Assembly: GCF_900105335.1 (NCBI RefSeq)
Contig: NZ_LT629770.1
Coordinates: 682,001-746,000 of the forward strand
Length of the DNA: 64,000 nt
Direction: 5' to 3'
Source: Microbacterium paraoxydans
GTDB lineage: Bacteria > Actinomycetota > Actinomycetes > Actinomycetales > Microbacteriaceae
Part shown: piece by piece, positions 8,251-16,585 of the stretch
How the letters are laid out: every line of letters starts with the position of its first letter
Numbering within the stretch: the stretch's first letter is position 1
Notes under the pieces: generated by a model
Told to the model about the DNA's origin: nothing
Database searches by the model: none
Seen by the model: the letters and a program-made list of their open reading frames with translations, nothing else
Program-made: the position numbers and the translations under genes

Positions 8251-9513
8251 GCTCTTGCGCTTGCGCTCCATCACGATGGTGGGCGGGGCGCCCTCGTCGA
8301 CGGCGGCACGGGTGATGATCACCTTCGCGACGTCTTCGGCAGAGGGGATCTCGAACATCACCGGACCAAGCACGTCCTCGAGGATGGCACGGAGTCCGCG
8401 GGCACCGGTCTTGCGCTCGACGGCGAGGTCGGCGATCGACCGCAGCGCGTCCTCCTCGAACTCCAGCTGGACCCCGTCGAGCTCGAACATGCGCTGGTAC
8501 TGCTTGACGAGGGCGTTGCGCGGACCGGTGAGGATGTCGATGAGGGCGGCCTGGTCGAGCGGTGACACGTTCGTCACGACGGGCAGACGACCGATGAACT
8601 CCGGGATGAGACCGAACTTGTGGAGGTCTTCCGGGAGCACCTCGCTGAACAGGTCGAGGTCCTTGCCCTTGTCGTGCAGCGGAGCACCGAAGCCGACACC
8701 GTGCTTGCCGACGCGCGCCGAGACGATGTCCTCCAGACCGGCGAAGGCGCCGGCCACGATGAAGAGCACGTTCGAGGTGTCGATCTGCAGGAACTCCTGG
8801 TGCGGGTGCTTGCGACCACCCTGCGGCGGCACCGAGGCGACCGTGCCCTCGATGATCTTCAGCAGCGCCTGCTGCACGCCCTCGCCCGACACGTCGCGGG
8901 TGATCGACGGGTTCTCGGCCTTGCGGGCGATCTTGTCGACCTCGTCGATGTAGATGATGCCCTGCTCGGCGCGCTTCACGTCGTAGTCGGCGGCCTGGAT
9001 GAGCTTCAGGAGGATGTTCTCGACGTCTTCGCCGACGTAGCCCGCCTCGGTCAGTGCCGTCGCATCGGCGACGGCGAACGGCACGTTGAGGCGCTTGGCG
9101 AGCGTCTGCGCCAGGTAGGTCTTGCCGCAGCCCGTCGGCCCGATGAGCAGGATGTTGCTCTTCGCGATCTCGACCTCTTCGGCCTTCTGCTCGGCGGGCT
9201 GCAGGGTGCCGTGCGCGCGCACCCGCTTGTAGTGGTTGTAGACGGCGACGGACAGCGCACGCTTCGCGGGCTCCTGTCCGACGACGTATTCCTCGAGGAA
9301 CGTGAAGATCTCGCGGGGCTTCGGCAGCTCGAACTCGGCGACCCCCTCGGCGGACGACTCCGCCATGCGCTCTTCGATGATCTCGTTGCAGAGCTCGACG
9401 CACTCGTCGCAGATGTACACGCCGGGTCCGGCAATAAGCTGCTGCACCTGCTTCTGACTCTTTCCGCAGAAAGAGCACTTGAACAGGTCAGCGCTTTCAC
9501 CGATGCGGGCCAT
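8245..9513 (-). CDS. clpX: ATP-dependent Clp protease ATP-binding subunit ClpX
   Basis: An AAA+ unfoldase of 422 residues, the full family length, that unfolds tagged proteins and feeds them to ClpP. The N-terminal zinc-binding domain has four Cys (CSFCGK near residue 14 and CDECVELC near residue 34). The Walker A motif is GPTGCGKT near residue 125, followed by a Walker [11 protein letters not shown], an IGF-type loop and the C-terminal small AAA domain. The ATG at 9513 is preceded by a purine-rich GAGGAGG. The clpP1-clpP2 operon lies about 5 kb upstream on the same strand, separated by the deo cluster, so clpX is transcribed on its own. Confidence 0.97.
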   Translation of the reverse strand: MARIGESADLFKCSFCGKSQKQVQQLIAGPGVYICDECVELCNEIIEERMAESSAEGVAEFELPKPREIFTFLEEYVVGQEPAKRALSVAVYNHYKRVRAHGTLQPAEQKAEEVEIAKSNILLIGPTGCGKTYLAQTLAKRLNVPFAVADATALTEAGYVGEDVENILLKLIQAADYDVKRAEQGIIYIDEVDKIARKAENPSITRDVSGEGVQQALLKIIEGTVASVPPQGGRKHPHQEFLQIDTSNVLFIVAGAFAGLEDIVSARVGKHGVGFGAPLHDKGKDLDLFSEVLPEDLHKFGLIPEFIGRLPVVTNVSPLDQAALIDILTGPRNALVKQYQRMFELDGVQLEFEEDALRSIADLAVERKTGARGLRAILEDVLGPVMFEIPSAEDVAKVIITRAAVDEGAPPTIVMERKRKSA

Positions 9514-9630
9514 GCGCGTCCTCCTCGGGGGGATCAGGATCGTTCTTCGAGCCTAACCGCTGCATACGACACCGGGCCGCATTGGCGACGAGTCGTTCGG
9601 CGGGTCCGGCGGACGACGGAGTCTCCGGCG

Positions 9631-10155
9631 TCATTCCGCGGGGAGGCAGCCGCCGTCCATGATGTATCCGCCGACCTCGACGCGGACCTCGTCGGGACGC
9701 AGTTCCCCGAAGACGCAGCCGCCCTCCGGACCGTCGGCCCCGAACGCCACCGCGCGCGCATCTCCCCGGGCGACGTGATGGACGAGGCCGACCTCGCGCA
9801 AGGCGTCCTCGACGGCGGTCACCGAGATCGTGCTCTCCGTGCGCAGCGCTTCGAGACGCACGCGGAGGTCCGCCGCCGGCTGCTCGGCGGCCGCCCCCGC
9901 CTCGGCCGACGTCTCCTTCCGCTCACGATGCCGGTCGTTCTGCTCCATCGCGTGTTCCGGGTCGTACGGCGCACACTCCGGCGGAAGCTCGGCGCCGTCC
10001 ACCTGCGGGCAGGCGGCGGTGGGCGTCACGGTCGGCTTCGGCTCTCCGGCGGCGACGCCGGCCGGCGCCGCAGCGCAGCCGCCGAGAAGCAGGATCGCCG
10101 CCAGCACGAGCGTCACTCGCCCGGGGCGGGCGCGGACGCCGGAGATCGCCATCAT
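9631..10155 (-). CDS. Putative lipoprotein of unknown function
   Basis: A 174-residue protein starting at the paired ATG codons at 10155/10152. Residues 1-27 are a lipoprotein signal peptide with basic N-region, hydrophobic core and lipobox LLGGC (Cys27). The mature part has a Thr/Pro linker, a charged helical middle (NDRHRERKETS) and a C-terminal segment with two further Cys that may form a disulfide (GGCVFGEL, MDGGCLPAE). It should sit on the outer face of the membrane. I recognise no family. It follows the terminator of the ALDH operon, so it is probably transcribed separately. Confidence 0.75.
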   Translation of the reverse strand: MMAISGVRARPGRVTLVLAAILLLGGCAAAPAGVAAGEPKPTVTPTAACPQVDGAELPPECAPYDPEHAMEQNDRHRERKETSAEAGAAAEQPAADLRVRLEALRTESTISVTAVEDALREVGLVHHVARGDARAVAFGADGPEGGCVFGELRPDEVRVEVGGYIMDGGCLPAE

Positions 10156-10205
10156 GCCGCCATGAAACCACAGCACCGGCGTCGCCCGCACGCTGGTCGC
10201 ACGAC

Positions 10206-10240
10206 GAGGGCCCCGCCGCGCGATGCGCGACGGGGCCCTC
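10206..10240 (-). terminator. Terminator of the deoC-ALDH operon
   Basis: A perfect 10-bp stem, GAGGGCCCCG (10206-10215) with CGGGGCCCTC (10231-10240), and a 15-base loop. It lies just downstream of the last ALDH-like gene on the minus strand. Confidence 0.7.
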
Positions 10241-10258
10241 GGTCATCGTGACGTGTCG

Positions 10259-11110
10259 TCAGACCATGCTCTTGGTGTGCCAGACCGTCTTGACCTCGGT
10301 GAAGGCGGCGATCCGCTCCGGCGACGCGACCACGTCGCCGGGGGCGAGCACGCGCTTCAGCGTCTCCGCCGCGGCCATCTGCATGTCGACCCACTCCAGC
10401 GCACCGGCGCCGGCGAGGTCGAGGGCGTTCACATCCTGGTGCGAGGCGAGCCACGGCGCGATCTCCGCCGGCGAGCCGGTGAGCACGTTCACCACGCCCC
10501 CGGGGACGTCACTGGTCGCGAGCACTTCGGCGAGACTGATCGCCGACAGCGGGAACTGCTCGCTCGCGACCACGACGACGGTGTTCCCGGCGACGAGGGC
10601 CGGGGCGACGACCGAGACCAGGCCGAGCAGCGCCGAGTCCTGCGGCGCCACGATGGCGACCACACCGGTGGGCTCTGGCACCGAGATGTTGAAGTACGGA
10701 CCGGAGACGGGGTTCGCGTTGCCCGCCACCTGGGCGTACTTGTCGCACCAGCCGGCGTACCAGACCCAGAGATCGATCGCCTCGTCGACCTGCGCCGTGG
10801 CCGCCGAGGACGGGATGCCCTCCTGCGCCACGATCTCGTCGACGAACTGTGCTCGACGTCCCTCGAGCACCTCGGCCACGCGGTAGAGCACCTGGCCGCG
10901 GTTGTAGGCCGTCGCCCCCGACCAGCCCTTCACGGCGGCGCGCGCGGCGACGACCGCATCCCGGGCGTCCTTGCGGGAGGCCTTGGCGGCGTTGGCGAGG
11001 AAGGCGCCCTTGCGGGAGACGACCTCGTACGTGCGTCCGGACTCGCTGCGGGGGAAGGCCCCGCCGATGGCGAGCTTGTAGGTCTTCGGAACGGTCAATC
11101 GCTTGCTCAT
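10259..11110 (-). CDS. Truncated aldehyde dehydrogenase-like protein lacking the catalytic domain
   Basis: A 283-residue ALDH-superfamily protein; typical members have about 480-500 residues. The N-terminal NAD-binding part is clear (FLANAAKASRKDARDAVVAARAA, VVAIVAPQDSALLGLVSVVAPALVAGNTVVVVAS, DVPGGVVNVLTG), but the sequence ends after a region equivalent to the start of the FTGST..ELGGK segment. Neither the general-base Glu nor the catalytic Cys is present. The start at 11110 overlaps the stop of the full-length ALDH gene (ATGA). Together the two proteins resemble the two halves of an ALDH16-type enzyme, whose C-terminal half is a non-catalytic ALDH-like domain. It may be a structural partner rather than an enzyme. 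Confidence 0.85.
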   Translation of the reverse strand: MSKRLTVPKTYKLAIGGAFPRSESGRTYEVVSRKGAFLANAAKASRKDARDAVVAARAAVKGWSGATAYNRGQVLYRVAEVLEGRRAQFVDEIVAQEGIPSSAATAQVDEAIDLWVWYAGWCDKYAQVAGNANPVSGPYFNISVPEPTGVVAIVAPQDSALLGLVSVVAPALVAGNTVVVVASEQFPLSAISLAEVLATSDVPGGVVNVLTGSPAEIAPWLASHQDVNALDLAGAGALEWVDMQMAAAETLKRVLAPGDVVASPERIAAFTEVKTVWHTKSMV

Positions 11111-12549
11111 GCTGCGGCTCCCTTGAGGTAGGCGGTGAGGCCCTGGCGACCGCCCTCGCGGCCGTACCCGGACTCCTTGTAGCCGCCGAACGGGCTCGAC
11201 GGGTCGAAACGGTTGAACGTGTTCGCCCACACGACGCCCGCACGCAGCCGATCGGCGACGGCGAGGATGCGCGAGCCCTTGTCGGACCAGATGCCGGCGG
11301 AGAGACCGTACGGGGTGTTGTTGGCCTTGGCGATCGCCTCGACGGGCGTCCGGAAGGTGAGGACCGACAGCACCGGGCCGAAGACCTCATCGCGGGCGAT
11401 GCGGTGCGAGGCCTCGACGCCGGTGAAGATCGTCGGAGCGAACCAGAAGCCCTGCTCCGGGATCGCGCAGTCGGCGGTCCAGCGCTCAGCGCCCTCGGCC
11501 TCGCCGATGTCGCTGAGCTCGCGGATGCGGGCGAGCTGCGCGGCGGAGTTGATCGCGCCGATGTCGGTGTTCTTGTCGAGCGGGTCACCGAGACGCAGCG
11601 TCGACAGCCGGTTCTTCAGCCGGTCGACGACCTCGTCGTGGATCGACTCCTGCACCAGCAGGCGGCTGCCCGCGCAGCACACGTGGCCCTGGTTGAAGAA
11701 GATGCCGTTGACGATACCTTCGACGGCCTGATCGATCGGCGCGTCGTCGAACACGATGTTCGCGGCTTTGCCACCCAGCTCCAGCGTCAGCTTCTTGTTC
11801 GTCCCTGCCACGGCGCGGGCGATGTCGCGACCCACACCCGTCGAGCCGGTGAAGGCGACCTTGTCGACGTCCGGGTGACGGACCAGGGCGGCACCGGTCG
11901 CCCCGGCTCCGGTGACGATGTTCACGACACCGGCAGGGAGATCGGCCTGCTGGAGGATCTCGGCGAAGATCAGCGCCGTCAGCGGCGTGGTCTCGGCCGG
12001 CTTGAGCACGACCGTGTTGCCGGCCGCCAGCGCGGGCGCGAGCTTCCAGGCGAGCATCAGCAACGGGAAGTTCCACGGGATGACCTGCCCGGCGACGCCC
12101 AGGGCGCGCGGGTTCGCGCCCAGACCTGCGTAGTCGAGCTTGTCGGCCCACCCCGCGTAGTAGAAGAACCAGGACGCGACAAGCGGCACGTCCACGTCGC
12201 GACTCTCCTTGATGGGCTTGCCGTTGTCGAGGCTCTCGGCGACGGCGAGCTCGCGGGCGCGCTCCTGCACGAGGCGGGCGATGCGGAACAGGTACTTGCC
12301 CCGGTCGCGGCCGCTCATGCGCGACCAGACCTTGTCGTAGGCGCGACGGGCCGCGGCGACGGCGCGGTCGATGTCCGCGTCGTCGGCGGAGGCGATCTCG
12401 GCGATCTCCTTCTCGGTCGCCGGGGAGATGGTGCGGAAGGGGGTGCCGGAGCCGTCGACGAACTCGCCGTCGATGAACAGCCCGTAGCTGTCCTTGAGGT
12501 TCAGCACCGCCGTGGACTCCGGAGCCGGAGCGTATTCCAGGAAGTTCAT
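11107..12549 (-). CDS. Aldehyde dehydrogenase family protein
   Basis: A full-length NAD(P)-dependent aldehyde dehydrogenase of 480 residues. It has the cofactor region QVIPWNFPLLMLAWKLAPAL, FTGSTGVGRDIA, the general-base Glu in LTLELGGKAANIV near residue 260, and the catalytic Cys in NQGHVCCAGSR near residue 290. It lies 53 bp downstream of deoC on the same strand and overlaps the truncated ALDH gene by four bases. Acetaldehyde produced by deoxyribose-phosphate aldolase is therefore a likely substrate, giving acetate or a related product; this substrate is inferred from context only. The ATG at 12549 has AAGGGA a few bases upstream. Confidence 0.92.
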   Translation of the reverse strand: MNFLEYAPAPESTAVLNLKDSYGLFIDGEFVDGSGTPFRTISPATEKEIAEIASADDADIDRAVAAARRAYDKVWSRMSGRDRGKYLFRIARLVQERARELAVAESLDNGKPIKESRDVDVPLVASWFFYYAGWADKLDYAGLGANPRALGVAGQVIPWNFPLLMLAWKLAPALAAGNTVVLKPAETTPLTALIFAEILQQADLPAGVVNIVTGAGATGAALVRHPDVDKVAFTGSTGVGRDIARAVAGTNKKLTLELGGKAANIVFDDAPIDQAVEGIVNGIFFNQGHVCCAGSRLLVQESIHDEVVDRLKNRLSTLRLGDPLDKNTDIGAINSAAQLARIRELSDIGEAEGAERWTADCAIPEQGFWFAPTIFTGVEASHRIARDEVFGPVLSVLTFRTPVEAIAKANNTPYGLSAGIWSDKGSRILAVADRLRAGVVWANTFNRFDPSSPFGGYKESGYGREGGRQGLTAYLKGAAA

Positions 12550-12571
12550 TTCAATCCCTTGGGTTGCTGCC

Positions 12572-12599
12572 CTTCGACCGGCTCAGGGACCGGCCGAAG
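12572..12599. repeat. Short palindromic intergenic repeat
   Basis: CTTCGACCGG (12572-12581) and CCGGCCGAAG (12590-12599) form a hairpin with one wobble position and the loop CTCAGGGA. The core CCCTTCGACCGGCTCAGGGA resembles a dispersed palindromic repeat that I recall from high-GC genomes. It sits between deoC and the ALDH gene within one operon and could stabilise or attenuate the message. Confidence 0.5.
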
Positions 12600-12602
12600 A
12601 AG

Positions 12603-13604
12603 TCAGTCGATCGTGACGTAGTCGGGGCCGGAGTAGTGGCCTGTGGTGAGCTTCTGGCGCTGCAGGAGCACGTCGTTGAGCAGGCTCGAGGCGCCGAAGC
12701 GGAACAGGTGCGGCTGGAGCCACTCCTCCCCCACGGTCTCGGCGACGGTGACGAGGTACTTGACCGCGTCCTTGGACGAGCGGATGCCGCCGGCGGGCTT
12801 CACGCCGATGCGCTCCCCCGTCCCGCGATACCAGTCGCGCACCGTCTCCAGCATGAGCAGCGTGGTCGGCAGCGTCGCCGCCGGCTGCACCTTGCCCGTC
12901 GAGGTCTTGATGAAGTCGCCGCCGGCGAGGATGCCGAGCCAGGAGGCGCGCTTGATGTTGTCGTACGTGTTCAGCTCGCCGGTCTCGAGGATCACCTTGA
13001 GCGAGGCGTACGAACCGTCCTCACGGCGGCACGCCTCCTTGACCTGAGCGATCTGATCGAACACCAGTCCGTAGCGGCCGGACAGGAACGCACCGCGGTC
13101 GATGACCATGTCGATCTCGTCCGCACCCGCGGCGACCGCTTCCGCGGTGTCGGCGAGCTTGATCGCGAGGGAGGACCGGCCGCTCGGGAAGGCGGTGGCC
13201 ACCGCGGCGACCGAGATGAGGCCGTCGTCGGGGTCGCCGTGCAGGCTGCCGAGAGCCTCGACCGCTCCGGCGACCATGTCGCCGTAGACGCACACGGCCG
13301 CCACCCGAGGCGTGGACGGATCCGCCGCATCCGGGTTCTTCGCCTTGGCGACGAGCGAACGGACCTTGCCAGGGGTGTCCGCACCCTCCAGGGTGGTCAG
13401 GTCGATCAGCTTGATGATCGTGTCCAGCGCCCACGCCTTCGACGTCGTCTTGATGGAGCGGGTGCCGAGGCCGGCAGCGCGCTGCTCCAGCCCGACGGCG
13501 TCCACGCCGGGGAGGCCGTGCAGGAAACGACGGAGGGTCGCGTCATCCGGCTCACCGCCGAGGACGTCCACCGCCGTCCTGCGGCTGAGTTCTGTCGTCG
13601 TCAC
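12603..13604 (-). CDS. deoC: Deoxyribose-phosphate aldolase
   Basis: A class I TIM-barrel aldolase of 333 residues (long-form DeoC). It cleaves 2-deoxyribose-5-phosphate to glyceraldehyde-3-phosphate and acetaldehyde in deoxynucleoside catabolism. Recognisable segments are IIKLIDLTTLEGADTPGKV, AVCVYGDM, the catalytic DEIDMVIDRGAFLSG, LKVILETGEL, the Schiff-base lysine in DFIKTSTGK, and GVKPAGGIRSSKDA. Its ATG at 13604 overlaps the stop codon of the SorC regulator by four bases, so it is translationally coupled to its probable repressor. Two ALDH-type genes follow in the same operon. Confidence 0.96.
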   Translation of the reverse strand: MTTTELSRRTAVDVLGGEPDDATLRRFLHGLPGVDAVGLEQRAAGLGTRSIKTTSKAWALDTIIKLIDLTTLEGADTPGKVRSLVAKAKNPDAADPSTPRVAAVCVYGDMVAGAVEALGSLHGDPDDGLISVAAVATAFPSGRSSLAIKLADTAEAVAAGADEIDMVIDRGAFLSGRYGLVFDQIAQVKEACRREDGSYASLKVILETGELNTYDNIKRASWLGILAGGDFIKTSTGKVQPAATLPTTLLMLETVRDWYRGTGERIGVKPAGGIRSSKDAVKYLVTVAETVGEEWLQPHLFRFGASSLLNDVLLQRQKLTTGHYSGPDYVTID

Positions 13605-14536
13605 TGTTCCTCCAACAATGCTCGTGCTGTGGTCTCATCGGTCACCAGGACCCCGCACAGGCCGCTGGTCACGACCGTGCGCGCGATGTCGTGCTTGGCG
13701 GGGCCCGCCGTCACGAAGATGGCCCGCGCGGCGCCGCGCAGGCGGTCGAGCGAGACGCCGACCGTGCGGGCGTCCAACTGCGGGTCGACGATGTTGCCCT
13801 CGGCGTCGACGTAGCGCCCGAGGACGTCGCCGACGGCACCGCGGCGCGCCAGCTCCTCCACATCGGCGGCCGTGAGATAGCCGTTCTCGACGTGGGCGGA
13901 GGTCGCATCGCACGGTCCGGCGGTGAACAGGAACGCCTGAGCGTCCGCAGCCTCCTCCAGCACGGCCGCGACGGTGCGGTCGCCTTCGATGGCCTGCTTC
14001 GTCTCGACGTGCTCCAGGATCGCGGGGCTCGGCAGCAGCGAGACCTGGCCGGACGCTCGCTGGGCGATAGTCACCGCGAGTCCCGCGGCCCCTCCTGAGC
14101 GCCGATTGAGGCTGACACCGCCGTTGAGCTGCACGACGGTGACGCCGTTCGCCCAGCCGTCGGGCAGGGCCTCGGCCACGGCGCGGAGGGTCTTGCCCCA
14201 GCTCACCCCGAGCGTGCGCGGAACCGGACGAAGGGCGGTCAGGAAGTCGGCGGCTGCTTGAGCGACGCGCTCCAGCGTGCCCTCGTCGCCCTCCGGCGAG
14301 GGGACGACCACGGCGTCGGTGAGCCCGAACCGCTCCACGAGCTCGCGCTCGAGGCCGAGCCGACGGGCGCGCGGGTGGACGATCTCGATGCGGACGATGC
14401 CGCGCTGCCGCGCCTGCGTGAGGAGGCGCCCGACCTTCCACCGGGAGATCTTCAGGAGGCCACCGATCTCGTCCTGCGTCTTGTCCTCGTCGTAGTACAA
14501 CTCGGCGACCCGGACCATGAGCAGATCTTCTTCCAC
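13601..14536 (-). CDS. SorC/DeoR-type sugar-binding transcriptional regulator
   Basis: A 311-residue regulator with an N-terminal helix-turn-helix (LYYDEDKTQDEIGGLLKISR, residues 13-32) and a large C-terminal SorC sugar-phosphate-sensing domain (TLGVSWGKTLRAVAEAL, VVQLNGGVS, the TAGPCD loop). It is the first gene of the deo operon and overlaps deoC by four bases. By analogy with Bacillus DeoR it probably represses this operon and is released by deoxyribose-5-phosphate. A near-palindrome about 55 bp upstream (14591-14604) is a candidate operator. Confidence 0.9.
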   Translation of the reverse strand: MEEDLLMVRVAELYYDEDKTQDEIGGLLKISRWKVGRLLTQARQRGIVRIEIVHPRARRLGLERELVERFGLTDAVVVPSPEGDEGTLERVAQAAADFLTALRPVPRTLGVSWGKTLRAVAEALPDGWANGVTVVQLNGGVSLNRRSGGAAGLAVTIAQRASGQVSLLPSPAILEHVETKQAIEGDRTVAAVLEEAADAQAFLFTAGPCDATSAHVENGYLTAADVEELARRGAVGDVLGRYVDAEGNIVDPQLDARTVGVSLDRLRGAARAIFVTAGPAKHDIARTVVTSGLCGVLVTDETTARALLEEQ

Positions 14537-14590
14537 GGTGTCCTCCTTCCTCCTCCAGGGTAGGCCGGATTCAGCGTTCGCGCACCCATC

Positions 14591-14604
14591 TGCTCATATG
14601 CGCA
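14591..14604. promoter_or_regulatory. Candidate operator of the SorC-type regulator
   Basis: TGCTCATATGCGCA is palindromic around CATATG with one mismatch pair. It stands upstream of the regulator's start codon in a 105-base promoter region between two oppositely placed hairpin and purine-rich stretches. Confidence 0.4.
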
Positions 14605-14641
14605 GGCGCGCCGTCTTCCCGCGCACATCCGCCGGAGACGC

Positions 14642-14678
14642 GAGAAGGACGCCCGTCGATCCGACGGGCGTCCTTCTC
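14642..14678 (-). terminator. Terminator of the clpP1-clpP2 operon
   Basis: A perfect 16-bp stem (14642-14657 with 14663-14678, core GGACGCCCGTC) with the 5-base loop GATCC, directly after the clpP2 stop codon on the minus strand. Confidence 0.8.
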
Positions 14679-14690
14679 TGCGGATGCGGA

Positions 14691-15332
14691 CTACGCGCGC
14701 TTGCGCGAGGTGAGCACCTGGTCGACGATGCCGTACTCCAGCGCCTCGTTGGCCGAGAGGATCTTGTCGCGATCGATGTCGCGGTTGACCTGCTCGACCG
14801 GCTTGCCGGTGTGACGGGCCATGGTCTCCTCGAGCCAGGTGCGCATGCGGAGGATCTCCGCCGCCTGGATCTCGATGTCGGAGGCCTGACCGTGTCCGGC
14901 CTCCCCCATTGCGGGCTGGTGCATCAGCACGCGGGCATTCGGCAGCGCGAGACGCTTGCCGGGAGCGCCCGCCGCGAGCAGCACGGAGGCGGCCGAGGCC
15001 GCCTGGCCGAGCACGACGGTCTGGATCTGCGGCGCGACGTACTGCATCGTGTCGTAGATCGCCGTCATCGCGGTGAAGGAGCCACCGGGCGAATTGATGT
15101 ACATGGTGATGTCGCGCTCGGAGTCCTGGCTCTCCAGGACGAGGAGCTGTGCCATGACGTCGTCGGCCGACGCGTCGTCGACCTGCACGCCGAGGAAGAT
15201 CACGCGGTCTTCGAACAGCTTGTTGTACGGGTCCTGGCGCTTGAAGCCGTAGGCGGTGCGCTCCTCGAACTGCGGCAGCACATACCGGCTGGAGGGCAGG
15301 TTTCCGGCGGACTGGAACGTGGGTGTGTACAT
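14691..15332 (-). CDS. clpP2: ATP-dependent Clp protease proteolytic subunit 2
   Basis: A serine protease subunit of 213 residues. The motif LGQAASAASVLLAAG holds the catalytic Ser, LMHQPAMGEAG the His, and DRDKILSANEALEYGIVD the Asp region. The N-terminus (PSSRYVLPQFEERTAYG) matches the actinobacterial ClpP2 type, which pairs with ClpP1 to form the active mixed tetradecamer. It begins 17 bp after clpP1 and is followed by a strong terminator. Confidence 0.96.
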   Translation of the reverse strand: MYTPTFQSAGNLPSSRYVLPQFEERTAYGFKRQDPYNKLFEDRVIFLGVQVDDASADDVMAQLLVLESQDSERDITMYINSPGGSFTAMTAIYDTMQYVAPQIQTVVLGQAASAASVLLAAGAPGKRLALPNARVLMHQPAMGEAGHGQASDIEIQAAEILRMRTWLEETMARHTGKPVEQVNRDIDRDKILSANEALEYGIVDQVLTSRKRA

Positions 15333-15349
15333 GGTGTCCTCTCGAATCC

Positions 15350-15937
15350 TTACTCGACGCCCGTGCCGCCGCCGCCGGTGACGTCGCTGGCGTGCTCGCG
15401 GATGTGGTCGACGAAGCCGTACTCGAGGGCTTCCTCCGCCGTGAACCAGCGGTCGCGGTCGCCGTCGGCGTTGATCTGCTCGACGGGCTTGCCGGTCTGC
15501 GACGCGGTGATCTCGGCGAGGCGCTTCTTCATCGACAGGATGAGCTGCGCCTGGGTCTGGATGTCGCTCGCGGTGCCGCCGAAGCCGCCGTGCGGCTGGT
15601 GCAGCAGCACGCGGGCGTTCGGCGTGATGTAGCGCTTGCCCTTGGTGCCGCTCGTCAGCAGCAGCTGGCCCATGGACGCGGCCATGCCGATGCCGACGGT
15701 GACGATGTCGTTCGGCACGAACTGCATCGTGTCGTAGATCGCCATGCCCGCGGTGATCGAGCCGCCCGGCGAGTTGATGTAGAGGTAGATGTCCTTCTCG
15801 GAGTCTTCGGCGGCGAGAAGGAGGATCTTCGCGCAGATCTCGTTGGCGTTGTCGTCTCGCACCTCCGAGCCGAGCCAGATGATGCGGTCCTTCAGCAACC
15901 TGTCGAAGACGCTTGTCGCGACGAGGGGTTCAGCCAT
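15350..15937 (-). CDS. clpP1: ATP-dependent Clp protease proteolytic subunit 1
   Basis: A 195-residue ClpP subunit, first gene of the clpP1-clpP2 operon. The catalytic triad regions are [13 protein letters not shown] (Ser), [10 protein letters not shown] (His) and [18 protein letters not shown] (Asp). It resembles the actinobacterial ClpP1 type ([27 protein letters not shown]) and should assemble with ClpP2 into the barrel served by ClpX. The C-terminus carries a short Gly-rich tail (TGGGGTG). The ATG at 15937 is preceded by AGGAGCTG. Confidence 0.96.
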   Translation of the reverse strand: MAEPLVATSVFDRLLKDRIIWLGSEVRDDNANEICAKILLLAAEDSEKDIYLYINSPGGSITAGMAIYDTMQFVPNDIVTVGIGMAASMGQLLLTSGTKGKRYITPNARVLLHQPHGGFGGTASDIQTQAQLILSMKKRLAEITASQTGKPVEQINADGDRDRWFTAEEALEYGFVDHIREHASDVTGGGGTGVE

Positions 15938-16002
15938 GTCAGCTCCTGCTTCCGTGTTTCAGTGATTCGAATCTACCGGCGCGCGCACAGCCCCTAGGTC
16001 GT

Positions 16003-16019
16003 GTTCGCCGTCGGCATAT
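16003..16019 (-). promoter_or_regulatory. Possible ClgR-like site upstream of clpP1
   Basis: GTTCGCC-GTC-GGCATAT lies 66-82 bases upstream of clpP1. The left half matches the GTTCGCC arm expected for actinobacterial ClgR sites; the right half matches only partly. It also overlaps the 3' edge of the TPR gene. Weak call. Confidence 0.25.
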
Positions 16020-16513
16020 CAGGTGTCGCTGCCGGCGATCTCGTGCGCGTACGCCGTCATCGACCGGTGGTAGCGCGGCAGGTGCGGGACGAGGGCGAGG
16101 ATGGCCACCGACAGGCCCTGCGCGGGCCGGCCGGCACTCGCGAGGATGAGGGCGTGCACCACTGCGACCGCGTCGCGATACGGCCCGTCCGCCGCGATCT
16201 CCTCCTCGGCGCGGATCACCCTCAGCGCCTCGTCGTAGTCACCGAGGTTGCGCAGCGAGCTCGCGAGCTGGATCACGCACTGCGGGCGGTGCTCCTCGTC
16301 GAGGCCGAGCGCCAGGGCGCGGCGGTACAGCTCCACGGCCTCCGCCGGGCGCCCGGCGGAATCGCGAGCACCGGCGCGCTCGAACTCGGCCCTCGCGTCG
16401 TCCGCACCCCGTTCGGCGGCGAGGGCGTCGATGCGCGCGATCGTCTCGTCGCCGACCTCTTCTCCGGAGGCCTCCGCCCACACCTGCTCGATGCGGTCGT
16501 CCCAGCTCGTCAT
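16019..16513 (-). CDS. Tetratricopeptide-repeat protein
   Basis: A 164-residue helical protein with TPR-like repeats: SAGRPAEAVELYRRALALGL near residues 52-71, SLRNLGDYDEALRVIRAEEE near 86-105, and a third copy around ILASAGRPAQGLSVAILALV. There is no signal peptide or membrane segment. Its biochemical role is unknown; TPR proteins usually mediate protein contacts. It lies between tig and clpP1 on the same strand, behind the tig terminator, so it may be expressed from read-through or its own promoter. Confidence 0.8.
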   Translation of the reverse strand: MTSWDDRIEQVWAEASGEEVGDETIARIDALAAERGADDARAEFERAGARDSAGRPAEAVELYRRALALGLDEEHRPQCVIQLASSLRNLGDYDEALRVIRAEEEIAADGPYRDAVAVVHALILASAGRPAQGLSVAILALVPHLPRYHRSMTAYAHEIAGSDT

Positions 16514-16537
16514 CCCGTCGCCCTTCCCTCGATGAGA

Positions 16538-16569
16538 AAGAGGGCGGATGCCGCAGCACCCGCCCTCTT
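16538..16569 (-). terminator. Terminator after tig
   Basis: A 10-bp stem, AAGAGGGCGG (16538-16547) with CCGCCCTCTT (16560-16569), and a 12-base loop between the tig stop codon and the TPR gene. Confidence 0.6.
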
Positions 16570-16585
16570 CACTCGACCGCGCCGA

